Part shown: in pieces, positions 16,027 to 25,511 of the stretch
Layout of the letters: every line of letters begins with the position of its first letter
Numbering within the stretch: position 1 is the stretch's first letter
Notes under the pieces: model-generated
The model's database searches: none
What the model was told of the DNA's origin: nothing
The model's input: only the letters and a program-made list of their open reading frames with translations
Program-made: the position numbers and the translations under genes
Assembly (NCBI GenBank): GCA_030424845.1
Contig: JAUHWC010000001.1
Span: 248,001 to 312,000 of the forward strand
DNA length: 64,000 nucleotides
From: Alphaproteobacteria bacterium
GTDB taxonomy: Bacteria; Pseudomonadota; Alphaproteobacteria; Sphingomonadales; Sphingomonadaceae
Direction: 5' to 3'

Positions 16027-17408
16027 AGGAAAGACTCGTAAGCACTTGGAATATGGTCAATCAATGTTCCTGCCGTGAAGGCTGGTCCGGCAAGCCGTGC
16101 TGCCTCACGGTGGAGCCAGCAGCCGTTCACGGCCAGTTCCGATGGGCGCCCCGAACCAACAGCCAACTGGCTGGCGATAAGGCCTGCAAGCACATCGCCT
16201 GTCCCGGCGGTGCTGAGCCAACTGCTGGCACGCGGCATCAGCGTCACCGGTTCGCCCGCGGCGGCGATGATCGTATCCGGCCCCTTGGCTACCACGACGC
16301 CCTCGATGGCCTCGGCAAGTTCGCGCACTTCGTCGATCCGGTCTAGGCCGACAGTCCCGAAGGAATTGCCGAGTGCCGCCAGTTCGCCTGCGTGCGGCGT
16401 GATGATCAGGGGCGCGGAACGTCCCTCCACCATAGATGGCTCCAGCATGTGCAGGGCATCGGCATCGCAGACAGTTGGTATATCGCAACCAAGCGTCCAG
16501 GCCAGTTTCGCCTGCGCCTCGCTGTCACGACCAAGCCCCGGACCGATTAGGATCGCAGCAAGGCGCTCGTCCGCCAGCAGCGACGACAGCGAGTCCTGTT
16601 CCACGACCAGTTCGGCCGGCGCACCGATCTCGTAGGTAGTAAACAGCTTCACGTAGCCAGCACCGCCGTGCATCGCCGCCTGTGCTGCGAGCAGTGAAGC
16701 GCCCGGCATGGCCCCGCCGATAACGCCCAGCAGGCCGCGCCGGTACTTGTGGGCGTCCGTGTCCGGTTCGAACAGCAAGGGGGGCGCGGCAAGTTGCGCG
16801 CTCTCGTCGGAATGGGCAACGCGGATGTCCACCAGCCTGCGCTCCCCCATGATCTCCATCGCGGGCATCATGAAATGCGCGAACTTCCAGGCTCCCAAGG
16901 CAATTGTGAGGTCATAGATGGGCAGTTCGTCATTCAGCAGTTCACCGCCGTCGGAATCCACGCCGCTCGGCAAGTCGACCGCAATCGCCAACTCGTGCCC
17001 CCGCGCCAACTGGCACAGGCACGCCGCCAGATCGTCATCCAGGGCGCGTGTCAGCCCGCTGCCGAACAGGCAATCGACAAACACCCCGCCTCGCCCCTCC
17101 TGCACCGGTTCACCGCCCCAGGCAGCCCTTGCCGCCCTTGCAGCCTCGGTCCTTGGCTCGAAGGGAGCCACCACGCTGACGGCAAGGCCGCGTTCCTGCA
17201 ACACCCGTGCGATGACATAGCCATCTCCACCATTGTTGCCCGGGCCGCAGACGATCGTGACGGGACGATGGGCCGCCAAGCGCCAGACCCAGTCGGCAGC
17301 GCCGGTGCCAGCGGTCTCCATGAGAGATGATACCGTTTCCCCGCCATCGATCAGCGCCTGCTCGGCGGCTTGCATCTGGGCAACGGTCAGGATCTGGTTA
17401 CTCGCCAC
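16023..17408 (-). CDS. nnr: Bifunctional NAD(P)H-hydrate epimerase / ADP-dependent dehydratase
   Basis: Metabolite-repair enzyme that restores damaged NADHX/NADPHX, 461 residues. The N-terminal epimerase (YjeF_N) shows CGPGNNGGDGYVIARVL and VDLPSGVDSD. The C-terminal carbohydrate-kinase-like dehydratase shows GPGLGRD, ITPHAGELAAL, VVAKGPDTI and the active motif STAGTGDVLAGLI. I start at a GTG at 17408, which overlaps the stop of the lipoprotein gene by 11 bases. The frame stays open upstream, but that would overlap the lipoprotein gene and add residues foreign to the family. It is part of the ilvD-lipoprotein-nnr-rumA run. Confidence 0.93.
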   Translation of the reverse strand: MASNQILTVAQMQAAEQALIDGGETVSSLMETAGTGAADWVWRLAAHRPVTIVCGPGNNGGDGYVIARVLQERGLAVSVVAPFEPRTEAARAARAAWGGEPVQEGRGGVFVDCLFGSGLTRALDDDLAACLCQLARGHELAIAVDLPSGVDSDGGELLNDELPIYDLTIALGAWKFAHFMMPAMEIMGERRLVDIRVAHSDESAQLAAPPLLFEPDTDAHKYRRGLLGVIGGAMPGASLLAAQAAMHGGAGYVKLFTTYEIGAPAELVVEQDSLSSLLADERLAAILIGPGLGRDSEAQAKLAWTLGCDIPTVCDADALHMLEPSMVEGRSAPLIITPHAGELAALGNSFGTVGLDRIDEVRELAEAIEGVVVAKGPDTIIAAAGEPVTLMPRASSWLSTAGTGDVLAGLIASQLAVGSGRPSELAVNGCWLHREAARLAGPAFTAGTLIDHIPSAYESFL

Positions 17409-17775
17409 TGCTGCCTGCAATTCTTGCCGGGAGGATATAGCGGTCACCACCGAGCGAAACCTCGATTTCCCCATCGAAAACCGTGATCTGCGCATCATCC
17501 GCACCATCGGCGGCCACCACGCCGCTGCCATCGTCCATCACCCGGAAACGGCGAAAACCGCCATCTTCATGATGGATGGTGAGAAACAGCACGCCGCTCT
17601 CCACCGAGCGTTCGACCGTGCATTTGCGCGTGAACGCCGTGGCGCTGCCAATGGCGCAAGCGATCATGCTGTCCGTTTCGGCCGCAGCTTCCTGCCCTGC
17701 GGCCTCTTCGGCAGGCCCCGAACAGCCTGCCAGCACCAAACCGCCAGCGATAATCGCTGCCCACAGCCTAGCCAT
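17398..17775 (-). CDS. Small predicted lipoprotein of unknown function
   Basis: 125-residue protein with a signal peptide ending in lipobox VLAGCSG (Cys about residue 18). An Ala/Glu-rich linker follows, then a compact domain with two Cys (IACAIG and TRKCTV) that could form a disulfide. I do not recognise a named family. Its start overlaps the ilvD stop by 8 bases and its end overlaps the nnr start, so it is translationally coupled to two metabolic enzymes despite being an envelope protein. Confidence 0.8.
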   Translation of the reverse strand: MARLWAAIIAGGLVLAGCSGPAEEAAGQEAAAETDSMIACAIGSATAFTRKCTVERSVESGVLFLTIHHEDGGFRRFRVMDDGSGVVAADGADDAQITVFDGEIEVSLGGDRYILPARIAGSSGE

Positions 17776-19633
17776 TGCGGCCCGTCTTGAGCTGCGTGAT
17801 ATCGCGTACCGCCCCCTTGGAGGCGCTGGTCGTCATCGCGGCATAGGCCTGCAATGCCGCAGAAACCTTGCGCGGGCGATCCTTGGCAGGAGCCCATGCG
17901 GCATCACCCTTGGCGTCCATCGCCTCGCGGCGGGCGGCAAGGTCCGCATCGGAGATGGCCAGGTTGATGCTGCGCGTAGGAATGTCGATCTCGATCATGT
18001 CGCCATCCTCGACCAGCGCAATATCCCCACCTTCGGCAGCTTCGGGAGAGGCATGGCCGATCGAAAGCCCCGAGGTGCCCCCGGAGAAACGACCATCGGT
18101 AAACAGCGCGCAAGCCGCGCCCAGCCCCTTCGACTTGAGGTAGCTGGTGGGATAGAGCATTTCCTGCATGCCCGGACCGCCCTTGGGGCCTTCATAGCGG
18201 ATCACGACCACATCGCCCGCCTTGACCTGCTCGGTGAGGATCGCGGTCACGGCATCGTCCTGGCTTTCAAAGACCCTTGCCGGGCCTGAGAACTTGAGGA
18301 TGGATTCGTCCACCCCGGCCGTCTTCACGATGCAACCGTCGCGCGCGATATTGCCATAGAGCACGGCGAGGCCGCCATCCTGGCTGAAGGCATGTTCCTT
18401 GCTGCGGATAACGCCATTCTGGCGGTCCGTGTCCAGCTCGTCCCAGCGGCGGTTCTGGCTGAATGCGGTCTGCGTCGGTACGCCGCCGGGAGCCGCCTTG
18501 TAGAATTCATGCACCTTGGGATTGCTGGTGCGGACAATGTCCCAGTCAGCCAGCGCATCGCCCATCGTGGGGCTGTGGACCGTGGGCAGCGCCGTGTGCA
18601 GCAGGCCGGCCCGGTCAAGCTCGCCAAGGATCGCCATGATGCCACCGGCCCGGTGGACATCCTCCATGTGGACGTCGCTCTTGGCCGGGGCGACCTTCGA
18701 CAGGCAGGGAACCTTGCGGCTGAGGCGATCGATATCCTCCATCGTGAAGTCGACGCCTGCTTCCTTGGCCGCGGCCAGCAAGTGCAGCACGGTGTTGGTC
18801 GATCCGCCCATCGCGATATCGAGGGTCATCGCATTCTCGAACGCTTCGAAACTGGCGATGGAGCGCGGCAGCACGCTGGCATCGTCCTCCTCGTAATAGC
18901 GTTTCGCCAGCGCCACCACGAGGCGCCCCGCACGCTCGAACAGGCCTTGCCTGTCCGCATGGGTGGCCAGCTGCGAGCCATTGCCAGGCAGGGACAGGCC
19001 GAGCGCCTCGGTCAGGCAGTTCATCGAGTTGGCGGTGAACATGCCAGAGCAGGACCCGCATGTGGGACAGGCCGAACGCTCGATGGCCTCGACCTCTTCA
19101 TCGCTGACACTGTCATCGGCAGCGGCGACCATCGCATCGACCAGGTCGAGCGCGACTTCCTTCCCCTTGAGCACAACCTTGCCCGCTTCCATCGGCCCGC
19201 CCGAAACGAACACGCAGGGGACGTTGAGCCGCATGGCAGCCATGAGCATGCCCGGGGTGATCTTGTCGCAGTTGGAAATGCAGACCATCGCATCGGCGCA
19301 ATGCGCGTTCACCATGTATTCCACGCTGTCAGCGATCAGGTCGCGGCTCGGCAAGGAATAGAGCATGCCGTCATGGCCCATGGCGATGCCATCATCCACC
19401 GCGATGGTGTTGAATTCCTTGGCAACGCCGCCGGCCTGTTCGATCTGGCGGGCCACCAGCTGGCCCAGATCCTTCAGGTGAACGTGGCCCGGCACGAACT
19501 GGGTAAAGCTGTTCACCACGGCAATGATCGGCTTGCCGAAATCGCTGTCCTTCATGCCCGTTGCGCGCCAGAGGCCGCGCGCACCGGCCATGTTGCGGCC
19601 GTGGGTGGTTGTACGGGAACGATAGGCAGGCAT
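17768..19633 (-). CDS. ilvD: Dihydroxy-acid dehydratase
   Basis: Branched-chain amino acid biosynthesis enzyme, converting 2,3-dihydroxy acids to 2-keto acids in the valine/isoleucine pathways. 621 residues, full length, cytoplasmic. Iron-sulfur cysteines occur in CDKITPGM and [18 protein letters not shown]; the C-terminal active-site region includes [10 protein letters not shown]. The long form with these three cysteines is the [4Fe-4S]-type, oxygen-sensitive class. It heads a minus-strand run with the lipoprotein, nnr and rumA genes, each overlapping the next. Its promoter must lie in the 97 bases upstream, which also hold the terminator of the preceding operon. Confidence 0.98.
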   Translation of the reverse strand: MPAYRSRTTTHGRNMAGARGLWRATGMKDSDFGKPIIAVVNSFTQFVPGHVHLKDLGQLVARQIEQAGGVAKEFNTIAVDDGIAMGHDGMLYSLPSRDLIADSVEYMVNAHCADAMVCISNCDKITPGMLMAAMRLNVPCVFVSGGPMEAGKVVLKGKEVALDLVDAMVAAADDSVSDEEVEAIERSACPTCGSCSGMFTANSMNCLTEALGLSLPGNGSQLATHADRQGLFERAGRLVVALAKRYYEEDDASVLPRSIASFEAFENAMTLDIAMGGSTNTVLHLLAAAKEAGVDFTMEDIDRLSRKVPCLSKVAPAKSDVHMEDVHRAGGIMAILGELDRAGLLHTALPTVHSPTMGDALADWDIVRTSNPKVHEFYKAAPGGVPTQTAFSQNRRWDELDTDRQNGVIRSKEHAFSQDGGLAVLYGNIARDGCIVKTAGVDESILKFSGPARVFESQDDAVTAILTEQVKAGDVVVIRYEGPKGGPGMQEMLYPTSYLKSKGLGAACALFTDGRFSGGTSGLSIGHASPEAAEGGDIALVEDGDMIEIDIPTRSINLAISDADLAARREAMDAKGDAAWAPAKDRPRKVSAALQAYAAMTTSASKGAVRDITQLKTGRNG

Positions 19634-19704
19634 GACAACTCCGTTAGGCAGGGGGGACTTTCGCTCCCCACCTACCCCAGTCTGCCGCGCAATCTAAGAG
19701 AAAA

Positions 19705-19726
19705 TGCGGTTGCAACGGCAACCGCA
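19705..19726 (-). terminator. Rho-independent terminator of the etf-QO/ispE/hutG-like operon
   Basis: Perfect stem TGCGGTTGC/GCAACCGCA with a 4-base loop, followed on the minus strand by TTTTCTCTT. It lies immediately after the N-formylglutamate amidohydrolase stop and before ilvD, isolating the two minus-strand operons. The T-rich tail is on the correct strand. Confidence 0.85.
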
Positions 19727-19730
19727 GCGG

Positions 19731-20456
19731 TCAGTTGCTTTCAAGCGCCAGCAACACACGCCCTGCCACGTCGGCAATGATGGCAGCATAGCGAGCCTGC
19801 CCTGCCTCGCTTGCAATCAGGTCGTTACGAATCTCGATGGCGCAATAGGGACGGCCCTTGGCTTCTGCATGGCGGTTCATCGTCGCATTGAGGAGCTTGC
19901 CGGAATAGGGTTCGTTATCACCCACCGTCACGCCGAGTTCGGCAAACAGGCGCATCGCGTGCTGCGCGGCGCGATCATCCTCATTGTAGAGCAAGCCGAT
20001 TTCCCACGGCCTGTCGCATGGATCGCTTTCCAGGCAGGGGGTGAAGCTGTGGATCGAGAGGATCAGCTTGGGATCCATTGCATCGAGCCACGCCTCGAGC
20101 GCAGCGTGATAGGGACGATAGTATTTTTCCAAACGCCCTTCCCTGTCCGCACCGATATTGCCCGGAACCAGGATGCCGTCACTGGTGGTCGGGATCAGGC
20201 CCTTGCTGTCCTCTTCGCGATGCAGGTCGATCACCAGGCGGCTGACTTCACCCAAATGCGCGGGGATGCCGTGGCGGCGGGCCATTCGCTCCACCACGCC
20301 GGCAGCGCCGATGTCCCAAGCGATATGCTTGTCCATCGCCCCATCGGGCACGCCGAGCTCGACCCCCTCTGGCACGAAGTTGGAGGCATGGTCACACACC
20401 GAAACGATCGCCGAACGGGTTGCACTGCCGATCTGGGTAAAGGGCTGGAATGTCAT
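19731..20456 (-). CDS. N-formylglutamate amidohydrolase family protein
   Basis: Metallo-hydrolase of the N-formylglutamate deformylase (FGase/HutG) family, 241 residues. Family features include VSVCDHASNFVPEG, the segment HIAWDIGAAGVVERMA, SRLVIDLHRE and SIHSFTP, with His and Asp residues for metal binding. I start at the ATG at 20456, which overlaps the ispE stop (ATGA). No other histidine degradation genes are nearby, so an in vivo role in histidine catabolism is unproven; related proteins are often found outside hut operons. Confidence 0.88.
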   Translation of the reverse strand: MTFQPFTQIGSATRSAIVSVCDHASNFVPEGVELGVPDGAMDKHIAWDIGAAGVVERMARRHGIPAHLGEVSRLVIDLHREEDSKGLIPTTSDGILVPGNIGADREGRLEKYYRPYHAALEAWLDAMDPKLILSIHSFTPCLESDPCDRPWEIGLLYNEDDRAAQHAMRLFAELGVTVGDNEPYSGKLLNATMNRHAEAKGRPYCAIEIRNDLIASEAGQARYAAIIADVAGRVLLALESN

Positions 20457-21265
20457 CGCAGGCACCCTAGCATCTGCCACCAGCCCGGTTCCAGTTTCGC
20501 GAGCCTTCCTGCCGCTTCATCGCGGGCCGCCCTGGTTTCGTACAAGGCAAAGCAAGTCGCGCCGGAACCCGACATCTCCGCCATCCAGGGCGAGGTTTCT
20601 TCAAGCCGAACAAGCACTTGCGCGATTCCCGGACAAAGGCTGATCGCCGGATCGCGCAGGTCATTGCGGCCAGCCAGCGCGATTTCCCGGGCGGTACCTG
20701 AAGGCAATTCGCCGCGATCCCTGCCGTCCCATGCCTTGAAGACGGGACCAGTCGATAGCGGGACACGCGGATTGACGAGCAGGCAGGCCATGCCCGCAAG
20801 GTCATTGTCCACCTCGTCACGCTGCTCGCCCACGCCGCGCCCGATGTGTGTGGTGGAATCGACGCAAGCGGGCACGTCCGCGCCCAACCTTGCTGCCCTT
20901 GCCCGCCAGTCATCCGGCAAGCCATATGCCTTGCGGATCATGCGGAAGATCGCCCCGGCATCAGCCGAGCCTCCGCCCAGCCCCGCCGCGACGGGCAGGT
21001 TCTTCTCCAATGTCACGCAAAGCCCGCCGTGATGCGGCAAGGTCGAGAGCGCCTTGGCCACGATATTGTCGAAGGGATCGCTCAGCGTGACCGCAAACTC
21101 GCCAATGACCTCCAGCCGGTCAGCTTCGCAGGTGTGCGCGACCAGTTCGTCACCTGCATCGACAAAGGCGAACAGCGTCTCGAGCTCGTGATAGCCATCA
21201 TCCCGGCGCCGCCGCAAATGCAGGGCGAGGTTGATCTTGGCGTAGGCGGTTTCCTTCAGGCGCAC
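20453..21265 (-). CDS. ispE: 4-diphosphocytidyl-2-C-methyl-D-erythritol kinase
   Basis: GHMP kinase of the non-mevalonate (MEP) isoprenoid pathway, 270 residues. Characteristic motifs are ETAYAKINLALH at the start, the ATP loop PVAAGLGGGSADA, and MSGSGATCFAL near the end. The GTG at 21265 (VRLKETAYAKIN) fits the family N-terminus and leaves a 10-base gap to the ETF-QO stop. An earlier GTG at 21307 would overlap the upstream gene. I see no strong ribosome binding site, so coupling to upstream translation is likely. Confidence 0.95.
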   Translation of the reverse strand: MRLKETAYAKINLALHLRRRRDDGYHELETLFAFVDAGDELVAHTCEADRLEVIGEFAVTLSDPFDNIVAKALSTLPHHGGLCVTLEKNLPVAAGLGGGSADAGAIFRMIRKAYGLPDDWRARAARLGADVPACVDSTTHIGRGVGEQRDEVDNDLAGMACLLVNPRVPLSTGPVFKAWDGRDRGELPSGTAREIALAGRNDLRDPAISLCPGIAQVLVRLEETSPWMAEMSGSGATCFALYETRAARDEAAGRLAKLEPGWWQMLGCLR

Positions 21266-21275
21266 AGGCGCATGG

Positions 21276-22922
21276 TCACATATTCGGATACATCGGCCCG
21301 CCGCCACCTTCGGGAGTGACCCAGGTGATGTTGCCGTTGGGATCCTTGATGTCGCAGGTCTTGCAGTGGACGCAGTTCTGCGAATTGATCACGAACTTCG
21401 GCTCCTCGCCTGATTCCTGCACCCATTCGTAGACACCCGCCGGGCAATAGCGTGTGGACGGCCCGGCAAAGACCGCAAATTCGCTGTCCCGCTGCAATTC
21501 CATGTCGGCCACCTTGAGGTGGCAGGGCTGGTCCTCGGCATGGTTCGTCGCGCTGAAGGATACCGAGGTCAGGCGATCAAAGCTGATCTTTCCGTCCGGC
21601 TTGGGATATTCGATCGGCTTGTAGAGGTCCGCACGGTTCAGGCTATCGGCATCCTTGTGATGGCCAAGACTGAAGGGCAAGCCGATCTTCAGCGTGCGCA
21701 TCCACATATCGATACCGGCGAGCGCAATACCCAGACCTTCGCCGAACTTGGCGACGCAGGGCTGTGCGTTGCGGACCTTCTTCAGTTCCGTGGCGATCCA
21801 GCTGTCGCGCACCGCCGCATCGTAATCATCCAAGGAGTCCTTCTCGCGGCCGGCTGCCACGGCAGCGACGATTCTTTCGGCAGCCAGCATGCCGCTCTTC
21901 ATCGCGGTATGCGTACCCTTGATGCGAGGCACGTTCACGAAACCTGCCGAACAGCCGATGAGTGCGCCGCCCGGGAACGCCAGCCTGGGCACGCTCTGCC
22001 AGCCGCCCTCGTTGATGGCGCGTGCGCCATAGGCCACGCGCTTGCCACCTTCGAGCACTTCCAGAATCGCCGGATGGTGCTTCCAGCGCTGGAATTCCTC
22101 ATAGGGATAGACATAGGGGTTGGCGTAATCGAGCGCGGTCACGAAGCCCAATGCCACCTGCCCATTGGCCTGGTGGTACAGGAAGCCGCCACCCCATGTG
22201 TCGCTTTCCGACAACGGCCAGCCCTGCGTGTGGATCACGCGGCCCGGTTCGTGTTTGGCGGGATCGATATCCCACAATTCCTTGATGCCGAGGCCATAGA
22301 CCTGAGGCTGGCAATCTGCCTCGAGATCGAAATGCGCCTTCATGCGCTTGGTCAGGTGGCCGCGCGCGCCCTCTGCGAACAGCGTGTATTTGGCATGGAG
22401 TTCGATGCCCGGTTCGTATTCCGGCTTGTGGCTGCCGTCTGCGGCGACCCCCATGTCCTGCGTGGCAACGCCCATGACATTGCCGGCATCGTCGAACAGC
22501 ACTTCCGAGGCCGGGAATGCAGGAAATATCTGGACACCCATGCCTTCCGCCAGTTCGGCCAGCCAGCGACACAGGTTGCCCAGCGATCCGGTGTAGTTGC
22601 CATTGTTCGACATGAGCGGTGGCAGCGCGAGATGCGGCATCTCCCACTTGCCCGATTGCGTCAGCAGCCAGTGGTGGTTCTCCGTCACGGGCGTTTCCGC
22701 CAGCGGGCAGCCGTCCTCGCGCCAGCTGGGCAGCAGTTCGTCCAGCGCGCGCGGATCGATCACCGCACCGGAAAGGATGTGCGCGCCCACTTCGGCGCCC
22801 TTTTCCAGCACGACAACTTCGAGTTCTTCATTCAGCTGCTTGAGGCGGATCGCGGCCGAAAGTCCTGCCGGACCCGCTCCGACGATGACGACATCGACCG
22901 GCATGCTCTCACGTTCGCTCAT
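21276..22922 (-). CDS. Electron transfer flavoprotein-ubiquinone oxidoreductase
   Basis: Membrane-associated flavoprotein passing electrons from ETF (fatty-acid and amino-acid oxidation) to ubiquinone, 548 residues. The FAD-binding motif VIVGAGPAGLSAAIRL lies near residue 15; GWPLSESDTWGGGFLY and ALIGCSAGFVNVPRIKGTHTA are family hallmarks. The C-terminal [4Fe-4S] ligands are in CPAGVYEW and QNCVHCKTCDIKDP. I use the ATG at 22922 because GGAG precedes it by 8 bases; a longer frame from 22988 has no support. First gene of the operon with ispE and the amidohydrolase, divergent from the UDG-like gene. Confidence 0.97.
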   Translation of the reverse strand: MSERESMPVDVVIVGAGPAGLSAAIRLKQLNEELEVVVLEKGAEVGAHILSGAVIDPRALDELLPSWREDGCPLAETPVTENHHWLLTQSGKWEMPHLALPPLMSNNGNYTGSLGNLCRWLAELAEGMGVQIFPAFPASEVLFDDAGNVMGVATQDMGVAADGSHKPEYEPGIELHAKYTLFAEGARGHLTKRMKAHFDLEADCQPQVYGLGIKELWDIDPAKHEPGRVIHTQGWPLSESDTWGGGFLYHQANGQVALGFVTALDYANPYVYPYEEFQRWKHHPAILEVLEGGKRVAYGARAINEGGWQSVPRLAFPGGALIGCSAGFVNVPRIKGTHTAMKSGMLAAERIVAAVAAGREKDSLDDYDAAVRDSWIATELKKVRNAQPCVAKFGEGLGIALAGIDMWMRTLKIGLPFSLGHHKDADSLNRADLYKPIEYPKPDGKISFDRLTSVSFSATNHAEDQPCHLKVADMELQRDSEFAVFAGPSTRYCPAGVYEWVQESGEEPKFVINSQNCVHCKTCDIKDPNGNITWVTPEGGGGPMYPNM

Positions 22923-23007
22923 GCTCTGGTCTCCATAACAGGGTAGATCATGGTGAAGGGACTTGATCGCTGGCTGGCGGCAGGTCAAGACCGTCTGGCA
23001 AGAGCCT

Positions 23008-23751
23008 ATGGATAGTCACGCCGATCCTTCGCTGGAAGAGCAATTCGCCGCCGCCCTCGATTGGTGGCGCGAGGCAGGCGTGGATCACGACTATTCGGCC
23101 GACGCGCAGACACTTCTGGAAGACGTTCCGGCAGAAGAACCGCAGCGCACACCAAGAGCGACAGAACAGCCGCAGAAGGCACCAGAACCACCCAGACCGG
23201 ACATCGGCGGAGACCGGGAAAGCTGGCCGCAATCGCTTGAAGGTTTTGCTCATTACTGGACCAGTGATCCCTCGCTCGATGATGGCCGTGTCGATCGCCG
23301 CGTCCCGCCGCGAGGAGTTCATCAGGCCGATCTGATGGTGCTTGTGCCGATGCCTGAAGCCGATGACAGCGACAGCTTGCTATCCGCAGCGCAAGGAAAG
23401 CTGGTGGCGAACATGCTGCGCGCGATGGAGATCGCTCCGGACAAGGCCTATATTGCCTCGGCCCTGCCGCGACATATGCCGCTGGCTGACTGGCAGGGGC
23501 TGCAAGCGGCCGGGCTGGGCAGGATCATCGCGCACCACATCACGCTGGCTGCGCCCAGGCGCCTGCTGGTGCTTGGCGGCGACATCCTGCCGCTGCTGGG
23601 CGTCGAAAAGCGGCGAGGCGTGCTGGAATTCAAGGCAGGCGAGACATCGATTCATCTGCTGGCAAGCTTCGCTCCGGAAAATCTGCTGGAGAACGCCAGG
23701 CTGCGCGCAGACCTATGGCGACGATGGCTCGACTGGACGGGAAAAGCATGA
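23008..23751 (+). CDS. Uracil-DNA glycosylase-like protein lacking catalytic motifs
   Basis: 247-residue protein whose second half follows the layout of family 4 uracil-DNA glycosylases: GKLVANMLRAM..., then YIASALPRHMPLADW, RRLLVLGGDILPLLG and SFAPENLLENARLRADLWRRWLDW. The usual motif A (GEAPG) is replaced by VPMPEADD and the usual His-Pro motif by SFAPENLL. There is not a single Cys in the protein, so no [4Fe-4S] cluster is possible. The N-terminal ~90 residues are Pro/Glu-rich linker. It probably kept the fold without glycosylase activity; a DNA-binding or structural role is speculation. Its stop overlaps the transglycosylase start (ATGA). Confidence 0.78.
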   Translation: MDSHADPSLEEQFAAALDWWREAGVDHDYSADAQTLLEDVPAEEPQRTPRATEQPQKAPEPPRPDIGGDRESWPQSLEGFAHYWTSDPSLDDGRVDRRVPPRGVHQADLMVLVPMPEADDSDSLLSAAQGKLVANMLRAMEIAPDKAYIASALPRHMPLADWQGLQAAGLGRIIAHHITLAAPRRLLVLGGDILPLLGVEKRRGVLEFKAGETSIHLLASFAPENLLENARLRADLWRRWLDWTGKA

Positions 23752-25511
23752 GGACACTCGCAATTGCGGCAGCGGCGTGCCTTGCCGCAACCGCGCTCTC
23801 CACACCTGCGGCGGCACAGGGATCGCGCGAGTATTTCGTCGCCCATGTGGCACAGAACAAGGCACCACGGCAGCTTTCGGAAAGCGATGCCGCCTATTAC
23901 CGCTCGGTATTCCGGGCAATCGATGCCGAACGCTGGGACGAGGTGCGCCAGTTGCTGGGCGAGAGGCGCAACGGCCTGTTGCACAAGGTCGCCCTCGCCG
24001 AATTCTACCTTCATGCCCGATCCCCACGGGTCGAGGGCGACCAGATCGCGGAGTGGCTGGACGGGGCGGAGCGCCTTCCCATGGCCGCGCAAATGGTCCG
24101 CCTTGGCATGCGGCGCGGGCTGGAAAACCCGCCCAACCTGCCCAACGAAGTGCAGTTCCGCCGGGTGGGCAGCTTTCCGCGCCGGGACAGGCCGGCACCG
24201 ACCAATGACGGGACCATGCCCTCATCGGTGAGTTCGGCCATTCTCGAAGCAATCACCAATGACAATCCCGATAGCGCGCGCCTGCTGCTCGACGGGGTCG
24301 ATGCCAACCTCAGCCCCGAAGCACGGGCCGAATGGCGGCAAAGGGTCGCCTGGTCCTATTTCATCGAGAACATGGACGCGCGCGCACTGGCAATGGCACA
24401 GTCGGTAAGCGAAGGGCGCGGGCCTTGGGTGGCCGAAGGCGAATGGGTGGTCGGCCTCGCCTCCTGGCGCCTCAATGACTGCGGCGGGGCGAGCGAGGCG
24501 TTTCGCAGGGCAGCCGGGCTGGCAGAGAACGTGGAACTGCGCGCGGCATCGCTATATTGGGCCAGCCGTGCCGCCTTGCGCTGCCGCCAGCCCGCACTCA
24601 GCTCGCAATTGCTGGCAGAGGCTGCCGGAAACGACCAGACGCTTTACGGCATGCTGGCTGCAGAGCAGCTTGGCCGCACCCTGCCCGACCGGCTCGCAAA
24701 CGCCGACCTTTCCGATAGCGACTGGGATCGCATCGGCAATATCGAGAACGTCCGGATCGCCGTCGCACTGGCTGAAATCGGTGAAGATGTGCTCGCCAGC
24801 GAGGTGTTGCTGCACCAGGCGAGGATCGGCGATCCGGACGATTTTGCCGCCTATTCCCGCCTCGCCCGAGACCTTGGCATGCCGCAAACCCAGCTCTCGA
24901 TGGCCTTCAACGCGCCGCCGGGCGGGCGAGCGGATCCGGCCAGCTTCTACCCAACCCCGCGCTGGACGCCGGTGAACGGTTGGCGCGTCGATCCGGCGCT
25001 GGCCTATGCCCACATCCTGCAGGAATCCAACTTTCGCGCCAGCGCACGCAGCCCGGCCAATGCGCAAGGGCTGATGCAGATCACCCCGATCACCGTGCGC
25101 CAGCATGCCCCCACGCTGAACATGAGCGCAGCTTCGGTCGACATCTACGATCCGCAGATCAACCTCGCCTTCGGTCAACGCAACCTGGAGATGCTGCAGG
25201 AGGATCCCGCCACGCGTGACCAGCTGCCGAAGATCATGGCCGCCTATAACGCCGGCCTCACCCCGGTCCGGCGCTGGGAGAGCGAGATCCGCGATTTCGA
25301 CGATCCGCTGCTCTACATGGAAGCGATACCCTATTGGGAAACCCGTGAATATGTCGCCATCGTGATGCGCAATTACTGGATGTATGAAAGGCAGGCCAAC
25401 ACCGCCTCGCCAAGCCGCGTGGCATTGGCGCAAAATGCATGGCCGGCCTTTCCCGATACCCGGAACACTGGCAATAGCGGCCGCGTCTACATGTTAACCG
25501 GAAGCAATTGA
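23748..25511 (+). CDS. Soluble lytic murein transglycosylase, Slt70-like
   Basis: Periplasmic enzyme cleaving peptidoglycan glycan strands, 587 residues. The signal peptide MRTLAIAAAACLAATALS ends before AAAQG. A long helical superhelix domain (TPR/Sel1-like, residues ~40-390) is followed by the SLT domain; the catalytic Glu is Glu426 in HILQESNF, with NAQGLMQITP and AAYNAG after it. The start ATG at 23748 overlaps the UDG-like stop, and the stop shares a base with the moaB start (TGATG), so the three are one operon. Confidence 0.95.
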   Translation: MRTLAIAAAACLAATALSTPAAAQGSREYFVAHVAQNKAPRQLSESDAAYYRSVFRAIDAERWDEVRQLLGERRNGLLHKVALAEFYLHARSPRVEGDQIAEWLDGAERLPMAAQMVRLGMRRGLENPPNLPNEVQFRRVGSFPRRDRPAPTNDGTMPSSVSSAILEAITNDNPDSARLLLDGVDANLSPEARAEWRQRVAWSYFIENMDARALAMAQSVSEGRGPWVAEGEWVVGLASWRLNDCGGASEAFRRAAGLAENVELRAASLYWASRAALRCRQPALSSQLLAEAAGNDQTLYGMLAAEQLGRTLPDRLANADLSDSDWDRIGNIENVRIAVALAEIGEDVLASEVLLHQARIGDPDDFAAYSRLARDLGMPQTQLSMAFNAPPGGRADPASFYPTPRWTPVNGWRVDPALAYAHILQESNFRASARSPANAQGLMQITPITVRQHAPTLNMSAASVDIYDPQINLAFGQRNLEMLQEDPATRDQLPKIMAAYNAGLTPVRRWESEIRDFDDPLLYMEAIPYWETREYVAIVMRNYWMYERQANTASPSRVALAQNAWPAFPDTRNTGNSGRVYMLTGSN

